Below are positions 1 to 7,918 of a stretch of DNA of 17,828 bases, one piece after another. A program made the position numbers and the translations under genes. Numbering within the stretch: the stretch's first letter is position 1; each line of letters starts with the position of its first letter. The stretch lies in contig CAYJGN010000039.1 in the NCBI GenBank assembly GCA_964369635.1, positions 1 through 17,828 of the forward strand, written 5' to 3'. This stretch comes from CAYJGN01 sp964369635 (GTDB lineage: Bacteria; Bacillota; Clostridia; Oscillospirales; Ruminococcaceae). The notes beneath the pieces were generated by a model. It did no database searches. It had not been told where the DNA came from and was given only the letters and a program-made list of their open reading frames with translations.

Positions 1-919
1 AGAGAAGATTTGCCGCTTCAACACCTATCTGATGTGTATTCTGCTTCCAGGTCATTAGCGCTGGTCTTATCACCTGTGACATCATAATTCCGTCAAACCC
101 CGCAACGCTTATATCTCTGGGCACCTCTATATTCCTCTTCTCGAATGCGTTTCGAGCTCCGAGGAAGGCAAAATCGTCTTGGTAGAATATGAATGTCGGT
201 GGTTCTTCGAGGTCGAGTAGCTCATATGTGATTTTCTCTGCCGAGTTTGTATCGTGGAAGATACCCTCTCTGACATATTCTTCAGGCACCTCTATGCCGA
301 GCTTCTCACAGCTACTGTAAAAACTTGCAAGCCTTATTCTCGTTACAAGGGTATCTTCACCGTGGATAAATGCTATCTTGCGATGTCCCATCTTATATGC
401 ATGTTCAACCATCTCTGCCATGGCGTATTCATTATCTGAACGAACCGAGCTGCAGTTTATATGTTTATAGTCAAGCATTACGAGCGGAATACCGCTTCGA
501 ACAAGCTCCTGCACCTTTGGATCATCATACTCTGTATGTACAAGGATAAAAATCCCATCGCACCCTTGAGTTTCAACATATTCTTTATATGTAAGTTTAT
601 TTTTACCGAGCTTATCTCCAATAAATGAAACTGTAAACCCATGCTCTCTCGAGGTATTTATAAAACTGTTTAGAACATTCGCAAAGAAATCATGAGTTAT
701 ACCGCTGTTTGTTCCATCTTCTAAAAGAACACCGAAGTTGTATGAGCGATTTGTCTTAAGCCTTACAGCGGCGGGATTTTTAATATATCCCATATCTTTC
801 GCAACTTTTTTAACTCTGCTAATTGTTTCAGAGCTTATATCAGGTTCGTTTCGTAGCGCCTTGCTAACAGCTGTCGTCGATAGATTGCATTCTTGGGCTA
901 TTTCTTTTATCGTTACCAT
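1..919 (-). CDS. LacI-family transcriptional regulator, partial (C-terminus beyond window)
   Basis: The reading frame is open from the ATG at 919 to the left edge, giving about 306 residues; the usual family length is 330-350, so only the tail is missing. The start begins MVTIKEIAQECNLSTTAVSKALRN, a typical LacI helix-turn-helix, followed by a hinge-like segment (NPAAVRLKTNRS) and a periplasmic-binding-protein-like effector domain (for example HRKIAFIHG, and DISVAGFDG near the end). A strong GGAGG lies 7 nt before the ATG, which fixes the start. Family knowledge: these proteins bind operators as dimers and usually release or bind DNA in response to a sugar. The ligand cannot be told from the sequence. 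Two identical operator-like sites lie upstream, so autoregulation is likely. No regulated neighbour is visible; it may lie to the left of the window. Confidence 0.93.
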   Translation of the reverse strand, partial: MVTIKEIAQECNLSTTAVSKALRNEPDISSETISRVKKVAKDMGYIKNPAAVRLKTNRSYNFGVLLEDGTNSGITHDFFANVLNSFINTSREHGFTVSFIGDKLGKNKLTYKEYVETQGCDGIFILVHTEYDDPKVQELVRSGIPLVMLDYKHINCSSVRSDNEYAMAEMVEHAYKMGHRKIAFIHGEDTLVTRIRLASFYSSCEKLGIEVPEEYVREGIFHDTNSAEKITYELLDLEEPPTFIFYQDDFAFLGARNAFEKRNIEVPRDISVAGFDGIMMSQVIRPALMTWKQNTHQIGVEAANLL

Positions 920-952
920 ATAAAACCTCCGAAACAGTTTAGAAGTAAAGCT

Positions 953-982
953 ACTATATGCTCACTTTATCGTTAAAGTAAA
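953..982 (-). promoter_or_regulatory. Promoter of the LacI-family gene
   Basis: Read on the minus strand there is a -35 TTTACT (977-982), an 18-nt spacer and a -10 TATAGT (953-958), about 35 nt before the start codon. The -35 is weak, but the -10 matches 5 of 6. The 16-bp operator at 964-979 fills the spacer, so a bound repressor would block RNA polymerase directly. A second, weaker minus-strand pair (TTGACC at 1099-1104 and AATAGT at 1075-1080, spacer 18) lies further upstream. Confidence 0.5.
964..979. promoter_or_regulatory. LacI-type operator O1
   Basis: ACTTTATCGTTAAAGT is an inverted repeat that is perfect except at the positions flanking the centre. It has the central CG typical of LacI-family operators. 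It sits between the -35 and -10 of the regulator's own promoter. The 20 bp at 962-981 recur exactly at 1115-1134. Confidence 0.7.
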
Positions 983-1339
983 GTTGTAAAAAAAATGATG
1001 AATATCAATTTTTTGGTAGCATTTTGTAGTTTTGCAGTAAAATTAACTACCTTTTGCACTTTATTGTCGCGATTACTATTGATAATTACAATAGCAAAGG
1101 TCAATTATTTATCTTCACTTTATCGTTAAAGTAATATTATCACTTTGTAAAATCTATGTCAACAAGATATTGTATTTTCTACATAACTATAAAAAACGCA
1201 TATCGTTATTTGTTTAACATTACTAAACGGCAGCTCAAAAACATCTGATTTTGCTCGATAAAGCTCTCTATTCTACCTCTTGTTCACCGTTCTATTTTTT
1301 ATAACTAACTATTTTTACCTTAAACCAGAAAACTAAATA
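983..1339. other. AT-rich intergenic region, no gene seen
   Basis: Apart from operator O2 and a possible secondary promoter, this stretch between the LacI gene and the cyclase terminator holds no convincing reading frame or RNA. A degenerate operator half-site (ACTTTATTGT) occurs at 1058-1067. Confidence 0.5.
1117..1132. promoter_or_regulatory. LacI-type operator O2
   Basis: This is an exact second copy of ACTTTATCGTTAAAGT, with its two flanking bases on each side also identical. Its centre is 153 bp from that of O1, about 14.6 helical turns at 10.5 bp per turn. It lies 13 bp upstream of a possible minus-strand -35 (1099-1104). A pair of identical distant sites suggests cooperative or looped repression, but that is inference. 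Confidence 0.65.
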
Positions 1340-1372
1340 AAAGTAAAAACGATGTGAATTATCTTCACATCG
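1340..1372 (-). terminator. Intrinsic terminator of the c-di-GMP operon
   Basis: A 9-bp perfect stem (1350-1358 with 1364-1372, arm CGATGTGAA) encloses a 5-nt loop. On the minus strand it is followed by TTTTTACTTT. It lies 50 nt beyond the stop codon of the last cyclase gene, so it fits as the end of that operon. Confidence 0.8.
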
Positions 1373-1421
1373 CTTTCGTCTTAATCTTTAGATATCGCTT
1401 AATAATCCAATCTAATAATTT

Positions 1422-2630
1422 CTAATCTCTGTTTTTCTTGCGACTCTTTTTCAGCTCATACATCTTCTCGTCCGCCATCGCAATTAGCTCAGTTGCATTA
1501 AGGGTATTGTTTTTATCAACTGTCTGTATTCCATAGCTTATCGAGGTTTGGTAATTTTTTTCAATATCGTCACTCATTGCTGCAATATCCTGCTCGGTCG
1601 CTTTTATCGTCTTTGCTATATCCTTGTTATCACTACTCTGCCCTATAACTAAAAACTCATCTCCGCCTATCCTTGCAATAAGATGGTCGCCCTGGTTTTT
1701 TTCGATTTTATTGGCAACCATTTTAATATATCTGTCACCTTCATTGTGTCCAAAATTATCGTTTACTGTTTTCAGCCCATCAATATCAATAAATACGATA
1801 AAGAATTCTGTTGTCTGTTCTAAATATTTCTCAATCCTTTTAATAGCTGTATCTCTTAGATAAAATCCAGTCATTGCATCTTTAACCGAACGCTCTTCGA
1901 TATCTTTAATGATAACATCTTGAGCTTTAAGTTCTGAAGCCTTTTGGGTATAGTTATCTGCAACTATTTTGAGATTTGAGTAGACTAAATTTATTATCAT
2001 AACGAGCATAAATATTGCTATTGAGAATATTGATACCGTCAGATGGTAATATAGATTTCGAACAAGATCCCCCTCTACTTTATAAAGAGAAGGGTACGCT
2101 GCCATCTGGTTTATAAAGATAGCGCCGAGAAAAACTGTTGAGAGAATTGAGGTACTTCTATCTGAGAGGGCAATACCCAGTATTTTATTCTTCATAATCA
2201 TTCGGGTTAAAAGGATATATGGAATAGGTATTATCATATTGATAAGGGTTATCAGTATTCTATTTTCCTCGCTCGATATTATCGAAACAACCATCTCACC
2301 GCTTATAAATGACATCACAACTATAATAATAGTTCGTAGCGCGAAGAAATTTATAGAGAAAGAAAAAACTCCAAAAAGGGTTTGGAAGATATTTGATTTG
2401 CAGATAACCTTTGTCTCTACCGAAAAGAAAACAAGATATAAAGCCATTATCAGAATTTCATGCCTGAAGTCGGTCAGATATATCGGGATAATCAAAAGGA
2501 AGCTGTTTGCTATTATGAGGAGTGTGTAGGTAATCGGTTTTATAGTTGATGACTGCAGTATATCTGCGATATAGCTAAAAACCACAACTATATAGATACA
2601 ATAAACTAAAGTGGCGGCGATAATCATCAT
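1422..2630 (-). CDS. Membrane-bound diguanylate cyclase (GGDEF), no I-site
   Basis: The product has 402 residues. The N-terminal part (about 1-220) is a run of hydrophobic helices, probably six to seven membrane segments, followed by a short charged linker (221-250) likely to be coiled coil. A GGDEF domain spans about 248-400: DAMTGFYLRD at its start, a metal/substrate segment DIDGLKTVNDNFGH, and an intact GGDEF at 322-326. It should make c-di-GMP from two GTP at the membrane. The position for the inhibitory RxxD motif reads QGDH, so product inhibition is probably absent. Its start overlaps the stop of the preceding gene as ATGA, with GGGGTG just upstream, which suggests translational coupling. 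A second ATG follows immediately and could be the real start. The membrane sensor domain is not recognised. Confidence 0.9.
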   Translation of the reverse strand: MMIIAATLVYCIYIVVVFSYIADILQSSTIKPITYTLLIIANSFLLIIPIYLTDFRHEILIMALYLVFFSVETKVICKSNIFQTLFGVFSFSINFFALRTIIIVVMSFISGEMVVSIISSEENRILITLINMIIPIPYILLTRMIMKNKILGIALSDRSTSILSTVFLGAIFINQMAAYPSLYKVEGDLVRNLYYHLTVSIFSIAIFMLVMIINLVYSNLKIVADNYTQKASELKAQDVIIKDIEERSVKDAMTGFYLRDTAIKRIEKYLEQTTEFFIVFIDIDGLKTVNDNFGHNEGDRYIKMVANKIEKNQGDHLIARIGGDEFLVIGQSSDNKDIAKTIKATEQDIAAMSDDIEKNYQTSISYGIQTVDKNNTLNATELIAMADEKMYELKKSRKKNRD

Positions 2631-3847
2631 TTCACCCCAACTTTCGCGTAGTATTCGCGCTTGTTCTCTTGCATAAGTTTATCTGCTTTTTCTAAAATAT
2701 CGAGCTTATCTCTGCTCTCTCCATCTTCACCTAAATAGATGCATCCAAGGTTTGCATGTATTGTAAATTCAGTTTTCGCATTTTCCTCCTCGATATTTTG
2801 CAAAACTCTCATAACTACCTTATCAAGCTCTGTACTCATAATATTGTAGAGCAGAACTATAAACTCATCTCCCCCAACCCTTGCGATAAAATCTTCAGAT
2901 CGAACACTTTTGTTAAGGGCATTTGCAACACCGATGATATACCTATCCCCTTCTTTATGCCCATAATTATCATTAACAGCTTTAAGCGACACGAGATCAC
3001 AGTACAAAACACCGAAATAGATATCTTTATCTGCGCAAAATTCATCGAGCTTCTGCTCTATAAACAGTTTGTTGTAGCACCCTGTTAGTGGGTCGGTATA
3101 TAACTTTCTTAAAACCTGCGAATGTTTCTCAATATTCTTTTTATGAATAATATCGGCTCTGTCTGATTTTCGCTTAAATGAATGGAGGTTTATCAGCTTA
3201 AGATTAAAGAAGAAAAGGCAATAAAACGCTACCGCAATAACAACTGCACTTACAGCAATCGAAATAAGATGCGGTAAATATAATTCATATGTTAGCGAAA
3301 CCCATAGACTAATGCAGATATATATCGTCATAACAGCGGCGGTAATACTCATAACTTCCGAGTAGGCTTTAATCGACGACATCCCTCGCAACTTTCCAAT
3401 CGGGACTATTGCAGAAATTATTTTTAGCAGAGCTATAAGTATTAGATATTCTAAAATCTTTATCGCCATAAAAAGCGTTTCTTCTTCAAATATAGCGAGC
3501 GCTGATATCCCTAAAATATGGCTCATGCAAACAAGTGTTAACACATTTACTAAAACAATATTAAAGGTAAATATTGCTGTTCCAAAAAATATCTGACGAA
3601 TTGAAGCGTTTGAAATCAACTTAAATTCGCCCATTATAGCAAACCCAACGCTCAATAGCATAAATTCATACGGCACATCTATTATATAAGCACCATAATG
3701 AATAGCAACATTTACCACAGCTAAAACGGCGCAATCCCATCTTCTACCTTGAGACCTTGCAAGAATACTCTTTGCATACCGAAGCGCAAAGTAATAATAG
3801 GCATACATTGTTGCAAGACTTGATAAAATTACGATATTATCCATCAT
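2627..3847 (-). CDS. Membrane-bound diguanylate cyclase (GGDEF) with RxxD I-site
   Basis: The product has 406 residues from the ATG at 3847. GGGGGAG lies 6 nt before that ATG, which favours it over the upstream start at 3871. Roughly the first 220 residues form several membrane helices with no recognised sensor family. A charged linker (225-247) leads into a GGDEF domain: DPLTGCYNKLFIEQ, CDLVSLKAVNDNYGH and an intact GGDEF at 325-329. RSED at 316-319 has the exact spacing of the allosteric inhibitory site, so feedback inhibition by c-di-GMP is expected. The gene overlaps the preceding EAL gene by 11 nt and the following cyclase gene by 4 nt. It is similar in plan to its downstream neighbour, suggesting a tandem duplication that has diverged in feedback control. 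Confidence 0.92.
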   Translation of the reverse strand: MMDNIVILSSLATMYAYYYFALRYAKSILARSQGRRWDCAVLAVVNVAIHYGAYIIDVPYEFMLLSVGFAIMGEFKLISNASIRQIFFGTAIFTFNIVLVNVLTLVCMSHILGISALAIFEEETLFMAIKILEYLILIALLKIISAIVPIGKLRGMSSIKAYSEVMSITAAVMTIYICISLWVSLTYELYLPHLISIAVSAVVIAVAFYCLFFFNLKLINLHSFKRKSDRADIIHKKNIEKHSQVLRKLYTDPLTGCYNKLFIEQKLDEFCADKDIYFGVLYCDLVSLKAVNDNYGHKEGDRYIIGVANALNKSVRSEDFIARVGGDEFIVLLYNIMSTELDKVVMRVLQNIEEENAKTEFTIHANLGCIYLGEDGESRDKLDILEKADKLMQENKREYYAKVGVK

Positions 3848-6800
3848 TGCAAACTCCCCCATACAGAGCAAACCTGCTCTTATCTGTATCGCTTATCGAG
3901 TTTAATGCATAATCTGCCTTTTGATAGATGCTATCATAGTTATCTCCATCTTCGGGATAAAGCGCTATTCCAATAGTTGCCATAAGATCGATTTGAATTT
4001 CGTTATTTGCATACCCTCTTTGCAGAGCATCGCAAATCTCTTCTGCCTTTTTGAGAACGAAATCAATAGTTTTATAGTCATTTATAAATACAAAGAACCT
4101 ATTCTCATCAACCCTACCGATAATATCTGTGCTTCTAAAGGCACCTCGAAGGATATCCCCAACATCTTTAAGGCATATCTGCGACATCTCTTCTCCCAGT
4201 TTTTCTTGTATTGTATCAAAGTTTTTAATCTTCACAACAAAGAACGCCCCTGTTTCATTATTCTCTGTAGCAGTTCGCAGATAGTTTCTTATATATCGCT
4301 CGGTTGCTTGCTTGTTATAAATATTAAGGTTCGTTGCCGTTTGCGATTTAACTTTTAGAATATCCCGCTCAAGCTTATGTCCATAGGTCTCAGATATTCT
4401 TCCAACAACACGATATCTCGCTGTGCTCTCATCATAAACCGGCTCGCAGCTATAAGTATGCCAAACTGTTTCACCATTTTTAAGCGTTATGCAGAACTCA
4501 CCATCGCCTTTTGATTTCTTTTCGATAACCCTATTTAGCACTTCAATACAGGAAGCAAACATATCTTTGCCTATTTGCGACCCTATAAACTCTTCGATAA
4601 CTTCCGAAATACCATATCTTTCGGCAAAGTTTTTCGAAAATCTCATCGTCCCTCTGTCGATATCATACTCATAGAAGGAGCTGCCCGTCATCGAAGCAAT
4701 ATCTGAGACAAAACCGCGCTGCTTTTGAAGGTCTTCGAATACACTAACATAGTCTGAGATATCTGTTGATGATAGGCAAAGTCTCGTCTTCCCATTTTCA
4801 TTAACGATTATCCTGCCAATTAACCTGTAGGTGTTATCACTGCCATCTTTTGTCGTAAATCTGCTGACAAACTCAAGCTCTGCTTCGGGATTTTCTGCCA
4901 TCTGTTTTTCAAAATATTTCAAGATATCGGCGCGGCTGCTCTCATCCATAAGATTGACGCCGCAATTTTGGAATTTATCCCGCACCTCTTCTCTTGTATA
5001 GCCTATCATATCAAAATAATAGTCATTAGCTTCAACTATCGTGAAATTCTCATCTACTTCTGTTATTAAAAGGCCGCAAGGTGCAAATGAATTTGCAAAT
5101 TTCGTATCGTTTATATTGTTTATTATCGGAATATCTTCGCTGTCATCCCCTGTATTTTTCATAAGCTCTTTTTTGTATCTCTCTTCAAAATCCAAAACAG
5201 GGAGCGGTTTCGAATGGACATAACCTTGAATAGCATCGCAGTTCATAGATTTTAAGAGGGCAACCTGCTCCGGCGTTTCAATTCCCTCAGCAACAACATA
5301 CATCCCAAGGTTATGCGACATCTTAACAATACTATCAATTAGCATATCGTCGCGTCTTGCATTTTTCCCGCCGACAAAAAAGCTTCTATCCATCTTCAGC
5401 GTATCGACATGAAGGTTTTTAAGCATACCGAGCGAAGAATACCCAGCGCCAAAATCGTCAATAGATATTCTAAATCCATTTTCGCGAAGGTCGGCAAAAA
5501 GCTGCTCTATCGTATTTACATTTGATATTGTTGTCGATTCGGTGAGCTCTATCTCGATAGAGTCGTGCGGTATGTTATATTTATCAACTATCGCAACAAC
5601 ACCATCGACGAAAAAAGGATTTTCAAGGTTAAGCCTTGAGCAGTTAATTGAAACAACAAACTTACCATAACCTTTATCTATAAATCCCCGCATAGTTTTG
5701 CAAACTTCTTCAAGGACAAATCTATCAATATCAACAATAAATCCATTATTTTCAAATAGCGGAATAAAATCGTTTGGGAAAATCATATTTCCATCTGGCT
5801 CAATCCAGCGGACAAGCGCTTCTGCACCTACTAATTTATCATCTGCCGTGCTAAACTTCGGTTGCAGATAAACTATAAATTCATTATTTTCAAGAGCTGC
5901 CTTTCTCTTGTTATTTATCTCGGCATGGCGAAGCATCTCCTGCTTATATTCTTCGTCGTAGTTCCATATTTTACGCTTTGTATTAAGTTTCGCCGTATTA
6001 TGGGCGATAGTTGTCTTAGTTATCATCTCCATAACGTTGCTCTCGCCTTTTTCGATAAAATATCTACCATACCTAAAGTTTACATCATACCCCGCAAGCT
6101 CTGGCATCATCTGCATAGCTTTTTCTTCATTATCGTCTTTTGCGTCATCACCTCTGGTGAGATATCCGTTAGCGCTAATCATTATAAACTCATCAATGCC
6201 AACCTTTGCACAGACAAAAGTTTTCTCTATATCACTGGAGATTGAGTTCATAATTTTGGTTATGCTTAGAAGAAGCTTATCTCCTATATCCATCCCAAAC
6301 TGCTCATTTATCATGCTGAATTTCGCAATATCCATCTTCTGCATAGTGAATTTAGCATTTGGGTACTGGCGAAGCTTTTCCTCAACTAACGTTTTAAACC
6401 TCTCGAGGTTTGGAAGGCCTGTTAATGAATCATAATATGCCGCTTTTATTAATTTTTTATCTGAGAAGTATTGGAAAATTGTTATATATATTACAAGCGC
6501 TATAATCGTCCAATAAACTAAGCTTCCTGCCGTATAAAACTGCGTAACAGCATTTGAAAGCGCTGCGTTGAACTGCTCAATCTCAACATTTATGGCAACA
6601 GCCCACTCGGTCCCACCAATAGGATGGTATACCATTACCTTTGCAGCACCATAATAATCATAGAAAAAACTTCCGTTTTCACCTTGCAATATATCACTCT
6701 GCGCCTTCGCAACATTTTCGGTCCCCATCTCGGTAACATCCCCCTCGGGGATGAAAGTTGAGCCTTTATGACCTTCGCTTGTTGAGAAAATAAGACTTAA

Positions 6801-7385
6801 ATTCTTATCAACTATAAAAATATCACCGACGTCAAATATATCATCTTGAGTAACCGAGAAGAAGCTCTCTGTTAAGGCTTCGCTAAAGAGAACACCGACA
6901 ACATCCTCTCCACGAGTAACGGGGACTGCGATATCAAAGACTATTGTTTCCGCCTCTACAGAGAGATGCGGAGAGGCTATGGTTAAATCATTATCTAAAG
7001 CATTTATAAAAGAGATGTTTTCTGAAAAATCATAGCTATCACCTGTTGTTGATACTCCGGCGCCATCAAGGTCGATATAATATAGCGAGTCAAATTCTTT
7101 TGCCTGCGACTGCGAATTCAAAAAATCTATAACATTTTCGTTCTCTGCATCATTTTCGATTATAGCATCTGCAAGCAGCTCTAAATCTTCTATCCCCTCA
7201 TCTATGGCATCTCCAAGAAGCATTTCAACTTGAGCCCCTATTTGCGAAAGCTCGCTCATCGTTGATTCCACCATTGCTTCATCCATCGCATCCCGCGCTA
7301 AGTTTATTATAGCTCCAACAAAAACTATTGAAACGATAACTACAATAGTTAGTAATTTTTTTGAGCTGTTTTTTTGAGATTTCAT
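3837..7385 (-). CDS. dCACHE-GGDEF-EAL-PAS-PAS-GGDEF protein, probable c-di-GMP phosphodiesterase
   Basis: The product has 1182 residues. Order: membrane helix (about 11-30), extracellular dCACHE-like sensor (35-275), second helix (288-306), a degenerate GGDEF (about 310-470, signature GIDEF at 396-400, no RxxD), an EAL domain (about 488-735), two PAS-like domains (about 757-890 and 895-1000) and a second, more degenerate GGDEF (about 1010-1175, DENRF at 1093-1097). EAL catalytic residues are present: E522 of EAL, N581, E613 (ELTES), D643-D644 in DDFGAGYSSL, K664, E700 and Q720. It should therefore hydrolyse c-di-GMP to pGpG. The last GGDEF keeps RSTD at 1084-1087, the I-site position. The start ATG at 7385 follows AGAGG at a good distance. 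It is the first gene of a three-gene operon with two cyclases. Being able to degrade does not prove net direction in vivo. Confidence 0.92.
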   Translation of the reverse strand: MKSQKNSSKKLLTIVVIVSIVFVGAIINLARDAMDEAMVESTMSELSQIGAQVEMLLGDAIDEGIEDLELLADAIIENDAENENVIDFLNSQSQAKEFDSLYYIDLDGAGVSTTGDSYDFSENISFINALDNDLTIASPHLSVEAETIVFDIAVPVTRGEDVVGVLFSEALTESFFSVTQDDIFDVGDIFIVDKNLSLIFSTSEGHKGSTFIPEGDVTEMGTENVAKAQSDILQGENGSFFYDYYGAAKVMVYHPIGGTEWAVAINVEIEQFNAALSNAVTQFYTAGSLVYWTIIALVIYITIFQYFSDKKLIKAAYYDSLTGLPNLERFKTLVEEKLRQYPNAKFTMQKMDIAKFSMINEQFGMDIGDKLLLSITKIMNSISSDIEKTFVCAKVGIDEFIMISANGYLTRGDDAKDDNEEKAMQMMPELAGYDVNFRYGRYFIEKGESNVMEMITKTTIAHNTAKLNTKRKIWNYDEEYKQEMLRHAEINNKRKAALENNEFIVYLQPKFSTADDKLVGAEALVRWIEPDGNMIFPNDFIPLFENNGFIVDIDRFVLEEVCKTMRGFIDKGYGKFVVSINCSRLNLENPFFVDGVVAIVDKYNIPHDSIEIELTESTTISNVNTIEQLFADLRENGFRISIDDFGAGYSSLGMLKNLHVDTLKMDRSFFVGGKNARRDDMLIDSIVKMSHNLGMYVVAEGIETPEQVALLKSMNCDAIQGYVHSKPLPVLDFEERYKKELMKNTGDDSEDIPIINNINDTKFANSFAPCGLLITEVDENFTIVEANDYYFDMIGYTREEVRDKFQNCGVNLMDESSRADILKYFEKQMAENPEAELEFVSRFTTKDGSDNTYRLIGRIIVNENGKTRLCLSSTDISDYVSVFEDLQKQRGFVSDIASMTGSSFYEYDIDRGTMRFSKNFAERYGISEVIEEFIGSQIGKDMFASCIEVLNRVIEKKSKGDGEFCITLKNGETVWHTYSCEPVYDESTARYRVVGRISETYGHKLERDILKVKSQTATNLNIYNKQATERYIRNYLRTATENNETGAFFVVKIKNFDTIQEKLGEEMSQICLKDVGDILRGAFRSTDIIGRVDENRFFVFINDYKTIDFVLKKAEEICDALQRGYANNEIQIDLMATIGIALYPEDGDNYDSIYQKADYALNSISDTDKSRFALYGGVCNDG

Positions 7386-7471
7386 CCTTGTACCTCTATG
7401 TTACAAAATATTTATAAATTTATATACACAATTTTTATATATCTAAATTAGTTAATTTGCTCTATTAATTG

Positions 7472-7500
7472 ATTATACATAATTTTACGAAAAAAATCAA
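7472..7500 (-). promoter_or_regulatory. Promoter of the c-di-GMP operon
   Basis: Read on the minus strand: -35 TTGATT (7495-7500), a 17-nt spacer and a perfect -10 TATAAT (7472-7477). Transcription would start near 7465, leaving an AT-rich leader of about 80 nt with no riboswitch-like structure before the ATG at 7385. Confidence 0.75.
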
Positions 7501-7730
7501 TGTTTTTGCGGAAAAAACGCAGCTTAATTTCTTTTATCGTTCTGCTTAAAATTTATTTGCTAAAAAATAGTTCATCAGTTAAATTGACAAAATTACTATA
7601 CCTATTGGATATAATTTTTGTTACTTTTCCCTCCACGCAAGATATAGGACGACTCAAATACCACATCGTCCTGGATTGTAAGGCTCGAAAAACCGATTTA
7701 TAGCAGAGATAATAAAAAGATTTTCGCATT
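7501..7730. other. Intergenic region with a hairpin, no gene supported
   Basis: This stretch between the operon promoter and the RNA element has no convincing gene. It contains a perfect 7-bp hairpin (AGGACGA 7646-7652 with TCGTCCT 7666-7672, 13-nt loop) with no T-run on either side. It also has a plus-strand TTGACA (7584-7589) and TATAAT (7610-7615), but their spacer is 20 nt, longer than usual. A 74-codon minus-strand frame here has no good start signal and a composition unlike the neighbours. Confidence 0.4.
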
Positions 7731-7900
7731 AAAAAAGAAGCTATCTGCATCAAGGATAAGTTTTTCCAAAACTGCACAAACAGATTTTCAAAGATAGGGC
7801 AAAGCCATATCCATAATCCTGGTTTAGAGGGTCATGACAAGCCACGACCCAGTGAAACCACATCTAATTGTACAGCTATCCTTAATGCGATAGCTTCTTT
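7731..7900 (-). ncRNA. Candidate structured RNA with 24-bp closing stem and U-run
   Basis: The two ends form a long inverted repeat: 7734-7758 pairs with 7877-7900 over 24 bp with one bulged base. Inside are a two-part hairpin (7820-7825 with 7855-7860, and 7829-7836 with 7843-7850), a small hairpin at 7793-7811 and another at 7768-7788. The only non-Watson-Crick pair in the closing stem and the only one in the main hairpin are both G-U if the minus strand is transcribed, but A-C mismatches on the plus strand. This points to a minus-strand RNA. The minus-strand 3' end of the stem runs into UUUUUU (7731-7736), as in an intrinsic terminator. The 5' arm can also fold on itself (AGCTATC 7874-7880 with 7889-7895), which would break the closing stem, so the element could switch. 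It starts about 20 nt after the chemoreceptor stop codon and could be its 3' UTR. No known RNA family is recognised. The alternative is a MITE-like inverted-repeat insertion. Confidence 0.55.
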
Positions 7901-7918
7901 AAATTTTGAGTTTATCTT

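Noticed and set aside
7584..7615. Plus-strand TTGACA and TATAAT as a promoter.
   Set aside because: The spacer is 20 nt, too long for a normal promoter, and no plus-strand gene follows. It could still drive an antisense transcript.
7553..7777. 74-codon minus-strand reading frame.
   Set aside because: No ribosome binding site at its start, unusual composition, and it overlaps the stem of the RNA candidate.
7770..7850. Possible c-di-GMP-I (GEMM) riboswitch on the plus strand: GGGCAAAGCC and ATGACAAGCC resemble its core motifs.
   Set aside because: The GGCAAAC part and the GAAA tetraloop are missing, there is no plus-strand gene downstream, and the base pairing favours a minus-strand RNA.
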